Of a DNA stretch of 32,434 nucleotides, positions 17,301-24,618 are shown piece after piece. The stretch is taken from the NCBI GenBank assembly GCA_035275105.1, contig DATENL010000171.1, positions 1 to 32,434 on the forward strand, read 5' to 3'. Under the pieces are notes generated by a model that had not been told where the DNA came from, searched no databases, and saw only the letters and a list, made by a program, of their open reading frames with translations. The position numbers were made by a program, and so were the translations under genes. Origin of the DNA: AC-37 sp035275105 (GTDB lineage: Bacteria; Actinomycetota; Thermoleophilia; Solirubrobacterales; Thermoleophilaceae). How positions within the stretch are numbered: the first letter of the stretch is position 1; each line of letters opens with the position of its first letter.

Positions 17301-18947
17301 GGCGCAGTCGCGGTGATCGACCCGACGATCCCGTCGATCTCGTCGACCCAACCGGCGGTGAACCTCGGTAGCGACACGAGTCCCGCGACGGCCGAGCCCA
17401 CGGACGAAGCGCCCGAGCCGACGGACGAGTCGACCGACCCCTGGACGCAGCCCGACTCCGAGTTTGCGGATCTCCGGCCGTCGGACGCGGCGCTCCCGCC
17501 GAACGCGACCGAGAACAGCTATGACAGTGAGCGCGACTGGCTCCAGTACTCGGACCAGGACGCCGACGGACAGGCGATCGCGATCATCACCCCGCCTGAG
17601 GCCACGGACGCAGCGGGACTGCCCGTCACGACCGACCTCAGTGTCTCGGGTAGTACGGTCACCGCGACCGTCTCACACCACGCAGGCGCCTACTCGTATC
17701 CGGTCATCGCGAAGAGCAAGGGCGTGTCTTCGTGGCCGCCCAAGGCACGCCGCAAGGAACCCGACGTCTTCATCATCGACGGCGAGGGACCGGCTGATCT
17801 CAAGACCCACAACTCAACCGCAAGCGAGGGCATCGGCCGCATCCGGACGTTCCTGCGCGGCGCGCACCGTGGCCGCTTCATCATCTACGCGGGCGTGTGC
17901 GACGACTTCGCCGGAAATGAGAACTATCAGACCGGCGCCACCACAATGGGCGACGCGCGCAACATCAACCTCGCGAATTACACCGAGGGCACTCCGGAGT
18001 TCAAGCGGGCCCGGCAGTGCAAGCGTGCGGTGGACTTCATTCAGTCCGCTCAACACGTCGAGATCGATCCGTCGAACATCACGATCAGCGTGTCACCGCG
18101 ACTCGACCAAGTGTCGCTGCCGCAGAAGGCCGCCAACGAGGTCACGTGGGCGCGGTCGATCCGCCGGCTGTGGCTGACCCAGCCATTCGACCAGGTCAAG
18201 AACTGGGGACCGGCAAACGAGCCCAACGACTCGAAGTCGACGACGACGGCCGACCCCAAGCTCGCGGCACGCATGTGGCGTCAGGTGGACCGGCTCGCAC
18301 ACGGGAAGCCAAAGAACTCGAGTGCTGCTCGATGCGCTCACTGCCAGGTCCTGGCGGGAGAGTTCTCGGAGGACGTTCCCGTCGCTGGCAAACCGAACTA
18401 CGTCGAGCAATACATGTCGTACCTCGACAACGGCGCCTACGCGCGCCCCAAGATCTGGGCCATCCATGCCCATTCCGACCTGTACTTCAGGATGCCGCAA
18501 TCCGATCCGTGCTTCGTACGGGTGAATCGCCCGCGCTGTGACGAACGGCAGTTCCGCAGCACGCTTCGTTTCATCGGTCGCGTGAAGCGGCACTTCGGGG
18601 AGCGGCGATCGATCTGGGTGAACGAAGCGGGTGTCACGCTGTATCGGAGCGAGGAGGATGCAGGCACGCCGCTGGCTGGACATGCCGATCTCCAGCGCCA
18701 CGCAGCACGCGAGTTCCTGCGTCTCGCCGACCTGGAGATGGTCAAGCGCGTCGGGCTCTACCGGTTCTTCGGGCATGACAAGGGCCACGGCTGGGATTCG
18801 GCCCTTGTGACACCGGCCCACGACCCGGTTCTGGTCAACGGCTCGACGGTCCCGGACCTCGAGTCGTCGAGAAAGTTCCGCCCCGCCTACTGCGTGCTGA
18901 CCGGAAGGCCGGACAACGACCTCTGTAAGCACACCGCCGGAGAGTGA
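14358..18947 (+). CDS. Giant secreted mosaic: duplicated Rhs-leader-like modules plus glycosidase-like domain
   Basis: 1529 residues. A signal peptide or anchor lies near residues 55-80 (VLRLACVLTIAAAGIGLVAG); GTG at 14487 is an alternative start closer to it. An Ala/Glu coiled stretch follows (95-150). Module A (about 185-384) matches the leader found ahead of Rhs repeats in related actinobacteria: APIDLTL, PTGVELSNIVRS, LPAGAQLRLAGG, and VTLSV ending YPLAIDPV. Residues 385-800 hold a Cys-containing lectin-like or wall-binding region and Ig-like modules. Module B (about 925-1117) repeats module A (ITPPEATDAAGLPVTTDLSV, AYSYPVI). The C-terminal domain (1125-1529) has the clan GH-A signature NWGPANEPN (candidate acid/base Glu1288), a later WVNEAG (candidate nucleophile Glu1423) and WAIHAHSD. 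It is thus a possible extracellular glycoside hydrolase. No Rhs repeats or toxin domain are present. Confidence 0.8.
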   Translation: MQLEARKRWPLVRSAATKDDSQRREDPLLRQATACVRTLASALVSRIGADGARGQRKVLRLACVLTIAAAGIGLVAGLSTASDSSEQPSSSVASVLDDPEIQAAAQRSLDDRQQEEAARETQAARADRAESRDAYRDLSASEALAAVTEELPEVVTEPVFKPIEPDDGARVEHYDNNDTSAVVETAGGDRVLAESNLPLRGTTVDGDRAPIDLTLEAHGDRYSPESAPLRASLPAELSAAAELPSTGGTITVRAVGADVAAARADDDKLLYPNAQTDADVLAASLPTGVELSNIVRSPDAPETFAYEFGGLPAGAQLRLAGGGHAAEIVDGDQRLVSVHPPTAMAADGQPLPVTLSVAGDRLELSLLHRGRDVAYPLAIDPVIETFNWNAAPSTDFNGWTYSFAPGAGSLPGHASGLTDQKTSTFGAGLFVKTNGVYLYNQDDGIYRFSAPGDAYVYRADFNLQNWNNSTTGGSMCTNAGIFAPSRAAADSTFYVNCGNITNTPWGVCVSGTHPNCATTAGTGGNVAQTDFWAYNGGQRPAFNGWDQGAESYIRSATVYVNDRFAPTFSWAQGVQPPTAWTNGSGSYTLNAKDGGLGLKTASLSTSVGGWTGPSVSTGCTGSRFDRVVAPGALKPKCDIDDHGLPFSLGTLPEGSQTLNAAATDALGTPGSLTYPLKLDRTDPVADTSGELRFAEDEPRLSTDSPSLHVFAADDEGAASSSGVKRIEVKLDGVDTAPSTNLYERQAACDGCSLEHDFTLNTSSLAPGVHTVDVLTTDFAGNTDDQTWDFKIDRASAKPPCADPDADPEVCLATTPPASNPGCATATPLAQSSSGTFVSSAQAIQTTQQQLPAALAAPDTVGLENLSIAPTVPSMPVGAAFPSASALAPAGLGSTAATYTVGSGASAMCVAPVTKITGAPPPAVVDGKAIVYADTAASTDTILRPSPLGVTQMTQIRDTAAPDSFSYQVGLQGTQYLKQLDTGAVAVIDPTIPSISSTQPAVNLGSDTSPATAEPTDEAPEPTDESTDPWTQPDSEFADLRPSDAALPPNATENSYDSERDWLQYSDQDADGQAIAIITPPEATDAAGLPVTTDLSVSGSTVTATVSHHAGAYSYPVIAKSKGVSSWPPKARRKEPDVFIIDGEGPADLKTHNSTASEGIGRIRTFLRGAHRGRFIIYAGVCDDFAGNENYQTGATTMGDARNINLANYTEGTPEFKRARQCKRAVDFIQSAQHVEIDPSNITISVSPRLDQVSLPQKAANEVTWARSIRRLWLTQPFDQVKNWGPANEPNDSKSTTTADPKLAARMWRQVDRLAHGKPKNSSAARCAHCQVLAGEFSEDVPVAGKPNYVEQYMSYLDNGAYARPKIWAIHAHSDLYFRMPQSDPCFVRVNRPRCDERQFRSTLRFIGRVKRHFGERRSIWVNEAGVTLYRSEEDAGTPLAGHADLQRHAAREFLRLADLEMVKRVGLYRFFGHDKGHGWDSALVTPAHDPVLVNGSTVPDLESSRKFRPAYCVLTGRPDNDLCKHTAGE

Positions 18948-18988
18948 GGAGCGCCCGGAACTCTTGCTCGGTCCCGTGTTCTAGAAGC

Positions 18989-19894
18989 ATGTTTCGAGTT
19001 CTCGTGGTCTCGGCCGTGGCCCTCGCCGTGTCGCCGGTGCCGGCGCAGGCCCTGCTGGTGTACCAGCGACCGGCCACGTCCGAGATCGTTGCCGCCCGTG
19101 ACGACGGCACCCAACGGCGGGTCATCGCCTACGGGAAGACGCCGATCGTCGCCCCTGACGGCAAACGGGTGGCATTCGTGACGAAGCGAGGATCCGACTA
19201 CGACCTCAAGGTCGTCACGCTCCACGACGGCCAGGTCCGATTGCTGCTTCGAAACATCCTCCCCGGCGACCCCGCGCATGCCTTCGCCTGGTCGCCGGAC
19301 GGCCGATCGATCGCGATTGGATCTGCGATTGAGTTCAGGGAGGCCCTGGTAGACGTCGACAAGCGGACGCATCGGTACCTCAAGCTGGGCGGAACGCCGG
19401 GGTCCGCGACGTTCTCACCCGACAGCACCAAGGTTCTCTTCGAGCTCGTGCACCCTCGGGACAAGGACCTGCTCATCGCTCGCGTCGCTGACGGGGGAGC
19501 TCGCTTCGTCGACAGCGGGGGCTCGCCCACCTGGGGCGCCGTCGGGTTCGCGTATCGCCGCGACCCCAAGGGCATCCTGTTTCGCAAGCACGCCGAGGCG
19601 AACCCGACCATCGCCCGCTCCCGCGGGCACGCCCAGCCGCGGGACTGGTCGGCGGACGGCGACAGCCTGCTGGCGGTCGGCGGGCGGGCGCCAGCGGATC
19701 GGCGCGCGCTCCTCATCGATCGCCGCACCGGTCACACGCTGTTCCTTCCGCAGCGGTTCACCGCGATCGAGGACCTCTCCCGGAACGGCCACGCGGTCCT
19801 GGGCGAGGCGGCAGGGAACGTGGTCGCCGCACGCCGCGACGGCTCGTCGAAGGTCCTGGCCAGGAACGCGACGACGCCCAGCTGGACGAAGTAG
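18989..19894 (+). CDS. Secreted TolB/WD40-like propeller protein
   Basis: A 301-residue exported protein: signal peptide MFRVLVVSAVALAVSPVPAQA, then repeats of the PD40/TolB type, each with an (S/A)PDGxxxAF-like strand: IVAPDGKRVAFV, FAWSPDGRSIAIG, ATFSPDSTKVLFE, DWSADGDSLLAV. A GTG start at 18944, overlapping the stop of the previous gene, is possible, but the Met at 18989 puts the signal peptide at the N-terminus and is preferred. It probably folds as a propeller that binds a protein or glycan; no enzymatic residues are seen. It follows the 1529-residue gene closely and may be co-transcribed. Confidence 0.78.
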   Translation: MFRVLVVSAVALAVSPVPAQALLVYQRPATSEIVAARDDGTQRRVIAYGKTPIVAPDGKRVAFVTKRGSDYDLKVVTLHDGQVRLLLRNILPGDPAHAFAWSPDGRSIAIGSAIEFREALVDVDKRTHRYLKLGGTPGSATFSPDSTKVLFELVHPRDKDLLIARVADGGARFVDSGGSPTWGAVGFAYRRDPKGILFRKHAEANPTIARSRGHAQPRDWSADGDSLLAVGGRAPADRRALLIDRRTGHTLFLPQRFTAIEDLSRNGHAVLGEAAGNVVAARRDGSSKVLARNATTPSWTK

Positions 19895-19899
19895 CCGCT

Positions 19900-19918
19900 C
19901 GCTCAGCGTCGCTGAGCG
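19900..19918. terminator. Hairpin between convergent genes
   Basis: CGCTCAGC (19900-19907) pairs with GCTGAGCG (19911-19918) around the loop GTC. It overlaps the last codons of the MetF-like gene on the minus strand and sits just after the stop of the propeller gene, so it may end both transcripts. Confidence 0.45.
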
Positions 19919-20721
19919 GGAACGCCACGTGCCGTGCGGAAGCTCGCCGCCACGTCGCGCGTTGCCCTCTCGGCGCCCAGCGGATAGATGTGCAGGGCGT
20001 CGACGCCTGGGATCGTTGCGAGCTCGCTGGCGATCTCGGTCGCGAGCTCGATTCCGCCCCCGTTGCGGATCTGCCGGTAAGCCCGGTCCGGGATCAGGCA
20101 GCCGGGCAGCGTCCGTGCCCGCTCGGCCATCCGCTCGTTGCGTAGCAGCGCGACGCCCGCATAGAACCTGATGCCGATGAGCATGTCGGCTGCCCGGTCG
20201 AGAAATGCCCGGAAGACGTCGAGGTCGAAGATCATCTGAGACTGGACGAAATCCGCCCCCGCGGTCACCTTGCGTTCAAGCAATCGCAGCTCGCGCTCGA
20301 GGTCGGGCGCGAACGGATTGACGACCGCTCCGGTCGCGAGCGTGCGGGGCGCTGCCCAGTCCTTGATGCTGGCGATCAGCGACGTCGTGGTCAGGTCCTT
20401 GACGTGCCGGACGTCGTCGACGGGGTCGCCTTGGACACATAGAACGCCCTCAGACCCGAGCGCGGCGGCGCCGACGATTTGCGACTGGAGCGCGAGTCGG
20501 TTGCGGTCTCGGCAGGAGACGTGAACGATCGTCGCGACGCCCTGCTCTCTGGCGAGCGCGACCGCGGCCAGCGGTGACATCCGCGCCTGCCCCGCGTGGT
20601 TGTCGGTCAAGCCGACGACGTCCACGGTGTCCGCCAGCATCGCGATGCGCTCGCGGACGCGAACCGCATCCGGAGTCGCCGGGAGCGAAATCTCGGCGGA
20701 GGTCACGGCCGCGGTGAGCAT
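19903..20721 (-). CDS. MetF-like methylenetetrahydrofolate reductase family protein
   Basis: A 272-residue flavin-type barrel protein of the MetF family. It begins TAAVTSAEISLPATPD and has VDVVGLTDNHAGQARMSPL, HVSCRDRNRLALQSQIVGA and VLCVQGDP, all matching the family's folate/flavin site; GADFVQSQMIFDLDVF and the FYAGVALL region correspond to its second half. Canonical MetF reduces methylene-tetrahydrofolate to methyl-tetrahydrofolate for methionine synthesis; this shorter branch may use another electron donor or act on a related pterin. It lies 30 bases after the acyl-AMP ligase gene on the same strand, so they are probably one transcript, an unusual pairing. Complete at both ends. Confidence 0.85.
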   Translation of the reverse strand: MLTAAVTSAEISLPATPDAVRVRERIAMLADTVDVVGLTDNHAGQARMSPLAAVALAREQGVATIVHVSCRDRNRLALQSQIVGAAALGSEGVLCVQGDPVDDVRHVKDLTTTSLIASIKDWAAPRTLATGAVVNPFAPDLERELRLLERKVTAGADFVQSQMIFDLDVFRAFLDRAADMLIGIRFYAGVALLRNERMAERARTLPGCLIPDRAYRQIRNGGGIELATEIASELATIPGVDALHIYPLGAERATRDVAASFRTARGVPAQRR

Positions 20722-20751
20722 TCCGGCAGGCTACCGGGCGACGTGTGCGCC

Positions 20752-22380
20752 TCATCCGCGGTGATCGCCTTGCAGCAGCTCGTCGGCGAGGGCGCGGCAA
20801 CGGAAGCGCTGCAGCTTCCCCGAGGGCGTCTTCGGGAGCGTGCCGCGCGGGACGAGCACGCACTCCGCGATGCGGACGCCGACGTTGTCGAGCGCGGCTG
20901 CCTTGACGTCGCGCGCCAGCGCCTCGGCCGGCCGGTGCGGGCGCGAGGCCTCGACCAGCGCGACGAGGAGCGGAACCGCCCCGTCACGGAGCGGCACGAC
21001 CGCGCAGCGCCCGGGTCGTACGTCCTCCACCTGGGCGATGGCTCCCTCGATGTCCGCCGCGTAGAGGTTCCTCCCCCCGAGCTGGAAGAGGTCGTCGCTC
21101 CGGCCGGTGACGTAGAGCGCGCCGTCGCGGACGAAGCCGAGGTCGCCGGTGCGGAGGCCGTCGCCGGTGAACCTCTCGCGCGTGAGCCCCGGCTCGCCGA
21201 GGTACCCGCGCGCGAGCCAGGGAGATGAGACGACTATCTCCGCCACCTCGTCCGTTGGCGCCACGAGCTCGACATCCGGGATCGGCGTGCCGCTCGACAC
21301 GAGCGTCGCCGTTCGGCCTGAGGCCGGCTCCCGTCCGTCCGCGACCGGCTCGACCGCGCCCTCCTCGAGAGCGGCGGCGTCGACGTCGACCATGCGCGGC
21401 CCGCGGCGCAGCTCCGTCAACGTGACCGCGAGGACCGCTTCGGCCAGCCCGTAGGCGGGGACGAGGGCGTGCCAGGGAAGGCGGTCCGGCCCGAACAGCT
21501 CCGTGGCCCCGCGCAGCGTTCGCGCGTCGATGTGATCGCCCCCGATCACGAGCCGCTCCAAGGCGAAGGGCGGCGGTGCCCGGTGTGACGCCGCGCGTGT
21601 CGCGAGGTCGAGCGCGAAGCACGGGGCGACGCTCGTGGTGACCCCGAACGTCGCGCAGTCCTCGAACCAGGTCCGGGGGTCGCGGAGGAAGCGCTCGGGC
21701 GTGCCGAGGACGAGCGGAGTCCCGGTCCAGTAGGCCAGCAGCGCGGTCCCGAAGAGCCCCATGTCGTGAGAGAGGGGGAGCCAGGAGTAGACCGCGTCGT
21801 GCCCGGGCTCGAACGCCAGGTGTCGCTCGAGCGCCGAGAGCTGCGCCGCGACCGCCGCGGGCGTGAGGACGCAGCCGCGCGGGTCGCTGGTGCTGCCCGA
21901 CGAGTACTGGACGAACGCGGGCGCGTCCGCGGGCGGCGGGTCCGGCTCGACGGCGCCCCGTCCGCGCAGGTCCTGGAACGCGCCCGGGGCCAGCGGCAGG
22001 TCGAGCGACTCCAGCAGCGGAGCGACCGCGGCGTCGGCCAGGAGCGTGGTCGCCCCGCAGGCCGTGACGAGTCGCCGGAGCTGCCTCGCGTACGCGTCCG
22101 GCTTCATCCCGCGCGCGATCAGCGGCAGCGAGACGAGCTGGCCGCCCGCGAGCCAGACGCCCAGGACGGTCGCGCACGCCTCGAAGCCGTTGGTGATCAC
22201 GCAGGCGACCGGCTCGCCGGGGCGGACGCCGCGGGAGCACAGCCCTGCCGCGATCGCATCCGCTCGCCGGCGCCAGTCGTCCCACGTCCACGAGCGGAAG
22301 GCGTCGCCCTCCCAGGTGGTCAGCAGGCGCCCGTCGCGGGGGCTTCGGTCGAGCGGTTCCCAGAGCGATCTCGAGCCCAT
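20752..22380 (-). CDS. Fatty acyl-AMP ligase (FAAL)-type adenylating enzyme
   Basis: A 542-residue ANL-superfamily enzyme that would adenylate a carboxylic acid, usually a fatty acid, and pass it to a carrier protein. Motifs: phosphate loop YSSGSTSDPRG (159-169; the usual Lys is Arg), LPLSHDMGL (201-209), AYGLAEA (309-315), RTGDLGF (410-416), and the swing-domain Lys522 in LPKTPSGKLQR. The GGRNLYAADIE segment (435-445) resembles the RNxYPxDIE signature of FAALs, not CoA ligases. Across the divergent promoter region lies a carrier-protein gene (24355), a natural acceptor. TATGTT at 22393-22398 on the minus strand could be the -10. The acyl substrate is unknown. Confidence 0.88.
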   Translation of the reverse strand: MGSRSLWEPLDRSPRDGRLLTTWEGDAFRSWTWDDWRRRADAIAAGLCSRGVRPGEPVACVITNGFEACATVLGVWLAGGQLVSLPLIARGMKPDAYARQLRRLVTACGATTLLADAAVAPLLESLDLPLAPGAFQDLRGRGAVEPDPPPADAPAFVQYSSGSTSDPRGCVLTPAAVAAQLSALERHLAFEPGHDAVYSWLPLSHDMGLFGTALLAYWTGTPLVLGTPERFLRDPRTWFEDCATFGVTTSVAPCFALDLATRAASHRAPPPFALERLVIGGDHIDARTLRGATELFGPDRLPWHALVPAYGLAEAVLAVTLTELRRGPRMVDVDAAALEEGAVEPVADGREPASGRTATLVSSGTPIPDVELVAPTDEVAEIVVSSPWLARGYLGEPGLTRERFTGDGLRTGDLGFVRDGALYVTGRSDDLFQLGGRNLYAADIEGAIAQVEDVRPGRCAVVPLRDGAVPLLVALVEASRPHRPAEALARDVKAAALDNVGVRIAECVLVPRGTLPKTPSGKLQRFRCRALADELLQGDHRG

Positions 22381-22509
22381 CTTCGAGAGGCGAACATAAC
22401 GCTAAAGATGACCTGTACGGGCTACCCGGTTCGTGGTAGTGTCGGCCGCTCAGGACTCGCATGCGCACCGGCCTGGCCGCCGGGGCAGAACTGAAGAGGG
22501 AGAGGGACC

Positions 22510-23730
22510 GTGAGGGGTTTCCGCAGTGACCGTGAAGGCCGGCCACCAGGTCGGCGCGCCCTTCGCCGGGCGGCAAGCCGCGTGGCCGCGAGGGCCAACA
22601 AGCGGCGCCTGAAGCGCGCGCTCCTCGCCGCGGGCGCGACGGCCGTGCCGATGGCCGCCGCAGGCGCGGCGGACGCCTCGGTCTACTGGTGGTACACGCC
22701 CTACGGCGACGCGAACCTGATCCAGACCCGGACGACCCCCGCGGACGGCGGGGCCTACTACTGGAGCTGGGTAGGGCAGAACCACCTCGACAACCACATG
22801 CTTGGCGACAACTCGAACCCGGGCAACGGCGGCGGGATCGCGGGCGTGATTCGCACCCTGCAGGGAGGCGCGCAGGGCGACTACTGCTCGGCCGCCAAGA
22901 CGGGCGGGCTGACCACCGCGACGTCGGGCGCGTACGGCCCCTACACCGGCTTCACACCACCGTCGCCGGTGAGCGCGTACCAGCGCAGGAGCTCGACGAT
23001 CAACGGCAGCGCCTGTCAGGCCGACCGTGCGCGATGGGGCTTCTACATCACCGACTCGATGGACCCGAACACGGACTGCCAACTGCAGGAGAACTGCGGC
23101 ATGGGCCACAGCGTGCTCATGGGGAACACCGACAACCGCCCGTGGTCGCAGGCCTTCGGCCCCGGCCGGAAGCTCCACATGAAGAGCACGTACCAGGTGA
23201 ACACGTTCCAGGACCCGGCTCCGTACTTCGGGATCTCGTTCACCTGCTTCGTCCTGCAGGACATGACCAAGACGACCCCCTCGTTCGCCGAGATCTGCCT
23301 CGACAAGTGGTCCGAGGTCAGCAACACGAACACCCCTGTCCACGACGGGGCGATCGTCTGCGCGAGCCCGCCGGGGCCGTATGGGACCTTCAACGTCGAC
23401 ACCGCCTGGTTCACGCTGCCGAGCTATGCCGCGACTCCGGTCAACTACGCGACTCAGGTCGGGCCGCAGGGCAGCATCGGTGACGGGTTCAGCACCCTCG
23501 GCCAGACACGCACGGTCGAGTTCACCGTGGACTACGGCCAGCTCAAGAACATCGTCTACGACATGAACCGCACCGCGAGCAACCCTCCCGAGCACTGCCA
23601 CCGGCCGTTGTCGATGGAGCCGGGCGACTACCGCCTGGTCGCGGTCGGGGACGGCTTCGAAGCGGCGTTGAGCGAGGTCACGCGCTTCGGCATGAACCAC
23701 TCCCTGATCCAGGCCTGGACGGACTACTGA
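22510..23730 (+). CDS. Secreted Cys-rich protein of unknown family
   Basis: A 406-residue exported protein. A long basic head (1-36, many Arg) leads to a hydrophobic segment ending MAAAGAADA, with likely cleavage near residue 56 before SVYWWYTPYG. The mature part is rich in Gly, Asn, Tyr and Thr and has eight Cys, which could form four disulfides; no catalytic motif or known domain is recognised. The start is GTG at 22510 after a purine-rich ribosome site (AGAGGGA). It is first in a run with GNAT, carrier-protein and lipoprotein genes, 17 bases before the GNAT, so it may be the structural protein or substrate of that system. TAGTGT at 22437-22442 is a candidate -10. Confidence 0.72.
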   Translation: MRGFRSDREGRPPGRRALRRAASRVAARANKRRLKRALLAAGATAVPMAAAGAADASVYWWYTPYGDANLIQTRTTPADGGAYYWSWVGQNHLDNHMLGDNSNPGNGGGIAGVIRTLQGGAQGDYCSAAKTGGLTTATSGAYGPYTGFTPPSPVSAYQRRSSTINGSACQADRARWGFYITDSMDPNTDCQLQENCGMGHSVLMGNTDNRPWSQAFGPGRKLHMKSTYQVNTFQDPAPYFGISFTCFVLQDMTKTTPSFAEICLDKWSEVSNTNTPVHDGAIVCASPPGPYGTFNVDTAWFTLPSYAATPVNYATQVGPQGSIGDGFSTLGQTRTVEFTVDYGQLKNIVYDMNRTASNPPEHCHRPLSMEPGDYRLVAVGDGFEAALSEVTRFGMNHSLIQAWTDY

Positions 23731-23747
23731 GCCGGCCCGAGACCGAG

Positions 23748-24374
23748 GTGCCGCTCCTCACCGGACGGCACGTCTACCTGCGCCCGGTCACCCCGGCCGA
23801 CTACCGCTTCTTGCAGGAGGCGGAGCTCGGGCCGGAGCTGGCGATGCGGTGGCGTTATCGGGGCGCTACGCCCAGCCCCGAGGAATGGGCGCGGGGGCTG
23901 TGGAGCGGCGTCCTTGCGCAGCACCTGATCGTCTCGCGGAACGGAGACGTGCCGCTCGGCCTCGCGTTGGTGCACAACCCGAGCTTCCAGGACGGGTTCG
24001 CCCACTTCTCAGCGGTCCGGCTCCGGCCGGAGGACCGGTCGCCCGCGATGATCCTCGGCATCGGGCTGTTCCTGCAGTACGTGTTCGGCAACTGGAACTT
24101 CAGGAAGCTCTACCTCGAGGTTGTCGAGTACAACCTGGCCAGCTTCGCCAGTGGCCTCGGCAACCTGTTCCAGCCCGAAGGCCGCCTGCGCGAGCACAGG
24201 TACTTCGGGGGCAGGTACTGGGACCAGCACACGCTCGCGATCTACCGCAACACCTGGGAGCTCGACGCCAAGCGTCTACTCGCGTCCGAGACCTCGACCG
24301 GCGAGGACACCGACCGGCGTCCCCGGGTCCGGCTCTCCTCGCGCGGAGGATCCAGTGCAAGCACAACCCGCTGA
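23748..24374 (+). CDS. GNAT-family acyltransferase
   Basis: A 208-residue protein of the GNAT superfamily, RimJ/RimL-like. It opens with LTGRHVYLRPVTPADYRFLQ, the usual first strand and helix, and has IGLFLQYVFGNWNFRKLYLEVVEYN and REHRYFGGRYWDQHTLAIYR, which match the C-terminal half of N-acetyltransferases in this branch. These enzymes usually transfer acetyl from acetyl-CoA to an amine; some relatives use acyl carrier proteins. Residues after about 175 form a basic, Ser-rich low-complexity tail. The gene overlaps the carrier-protein gene by 20 bases, implying coupled translation. The GTG start is chosen for the conserved N-terminus. Substrate unknown. Confidence 0.8.
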   Translation: MPLLTGRHVYLRPVTPADYRFLQEAELGPELAMRWRYRGATPSPEEWARGLWSGVLAQHLIVSRNGDVPLGLALVHNPSFQDGFAHFSAVRLRPEDRSPAMILGIGLFLQYVFGNWNFRKLYLEVVEYNLASFASGLGNLFQPEGRLREHRYFGGRYWDQHTLAIYRNTWELDAKRLLASETSTGEDTDRRPRVRLSSRGGSSASTTR

Positions 24375-24618
24375 CTCGCGCTGGACGGACTTCAGGGACG
24401 CGATCGCCTCGCTCGCGCGCGTGGATCCTGGCCGGGTGCGACCGTCGATGACGCTGACGGGCGAGCTCGGCCTCGACTCGCTCGCGCTCACCGAGCTGGT
24501 CGTGCTGATGATCGAGCGCTACGACTGCGATCCGCTCGTGCACGTGCCCGACGAGAGGTGGCCGCAGGTCACGGTCGAGGAGATCTACGTCATGTGCGTC
24601 GGGAATGCGGAGGCGTAG
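24355..24618 (+). CDS. Acyl/peptidyl carrier protein
   Basis: An 87-residue phosphopantetheine carrier protein. GELGLDSLALTELV holds the modified Ser42 in the DSL motif, preceded by the usual acidic helix-1 region and followed by EEIYVM, the end of helix 4. The GTG start at 24355 is set by GGAGGA at 24345-24350. It overlaps the upstream GNAT by 20 bases and the downstream lipoprotein gene by 14. A phosphopantetheinyl transferase is not in the window. The divergent FAAL at 20752-22380 is the probable loader of this carrier, which would then deliver an acyl group to an unknown acceptor. Confidence 0.88.
   Translation: MQAQPADSRWTDFRDAIASLARVDPGRVRPSMTLTGELGLDSLALTELVVLMIERYDCDPLVHVPDERWPQVTVEEIYVMCVGNAEA

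Noticed and set aside
20984..22576. 530-codon minus-strand frame over the acyl-AMP ligase
   Set aside because: Frame-shifted copy of the real ligase gene; no motif, and it runs over the divergent promoter region.
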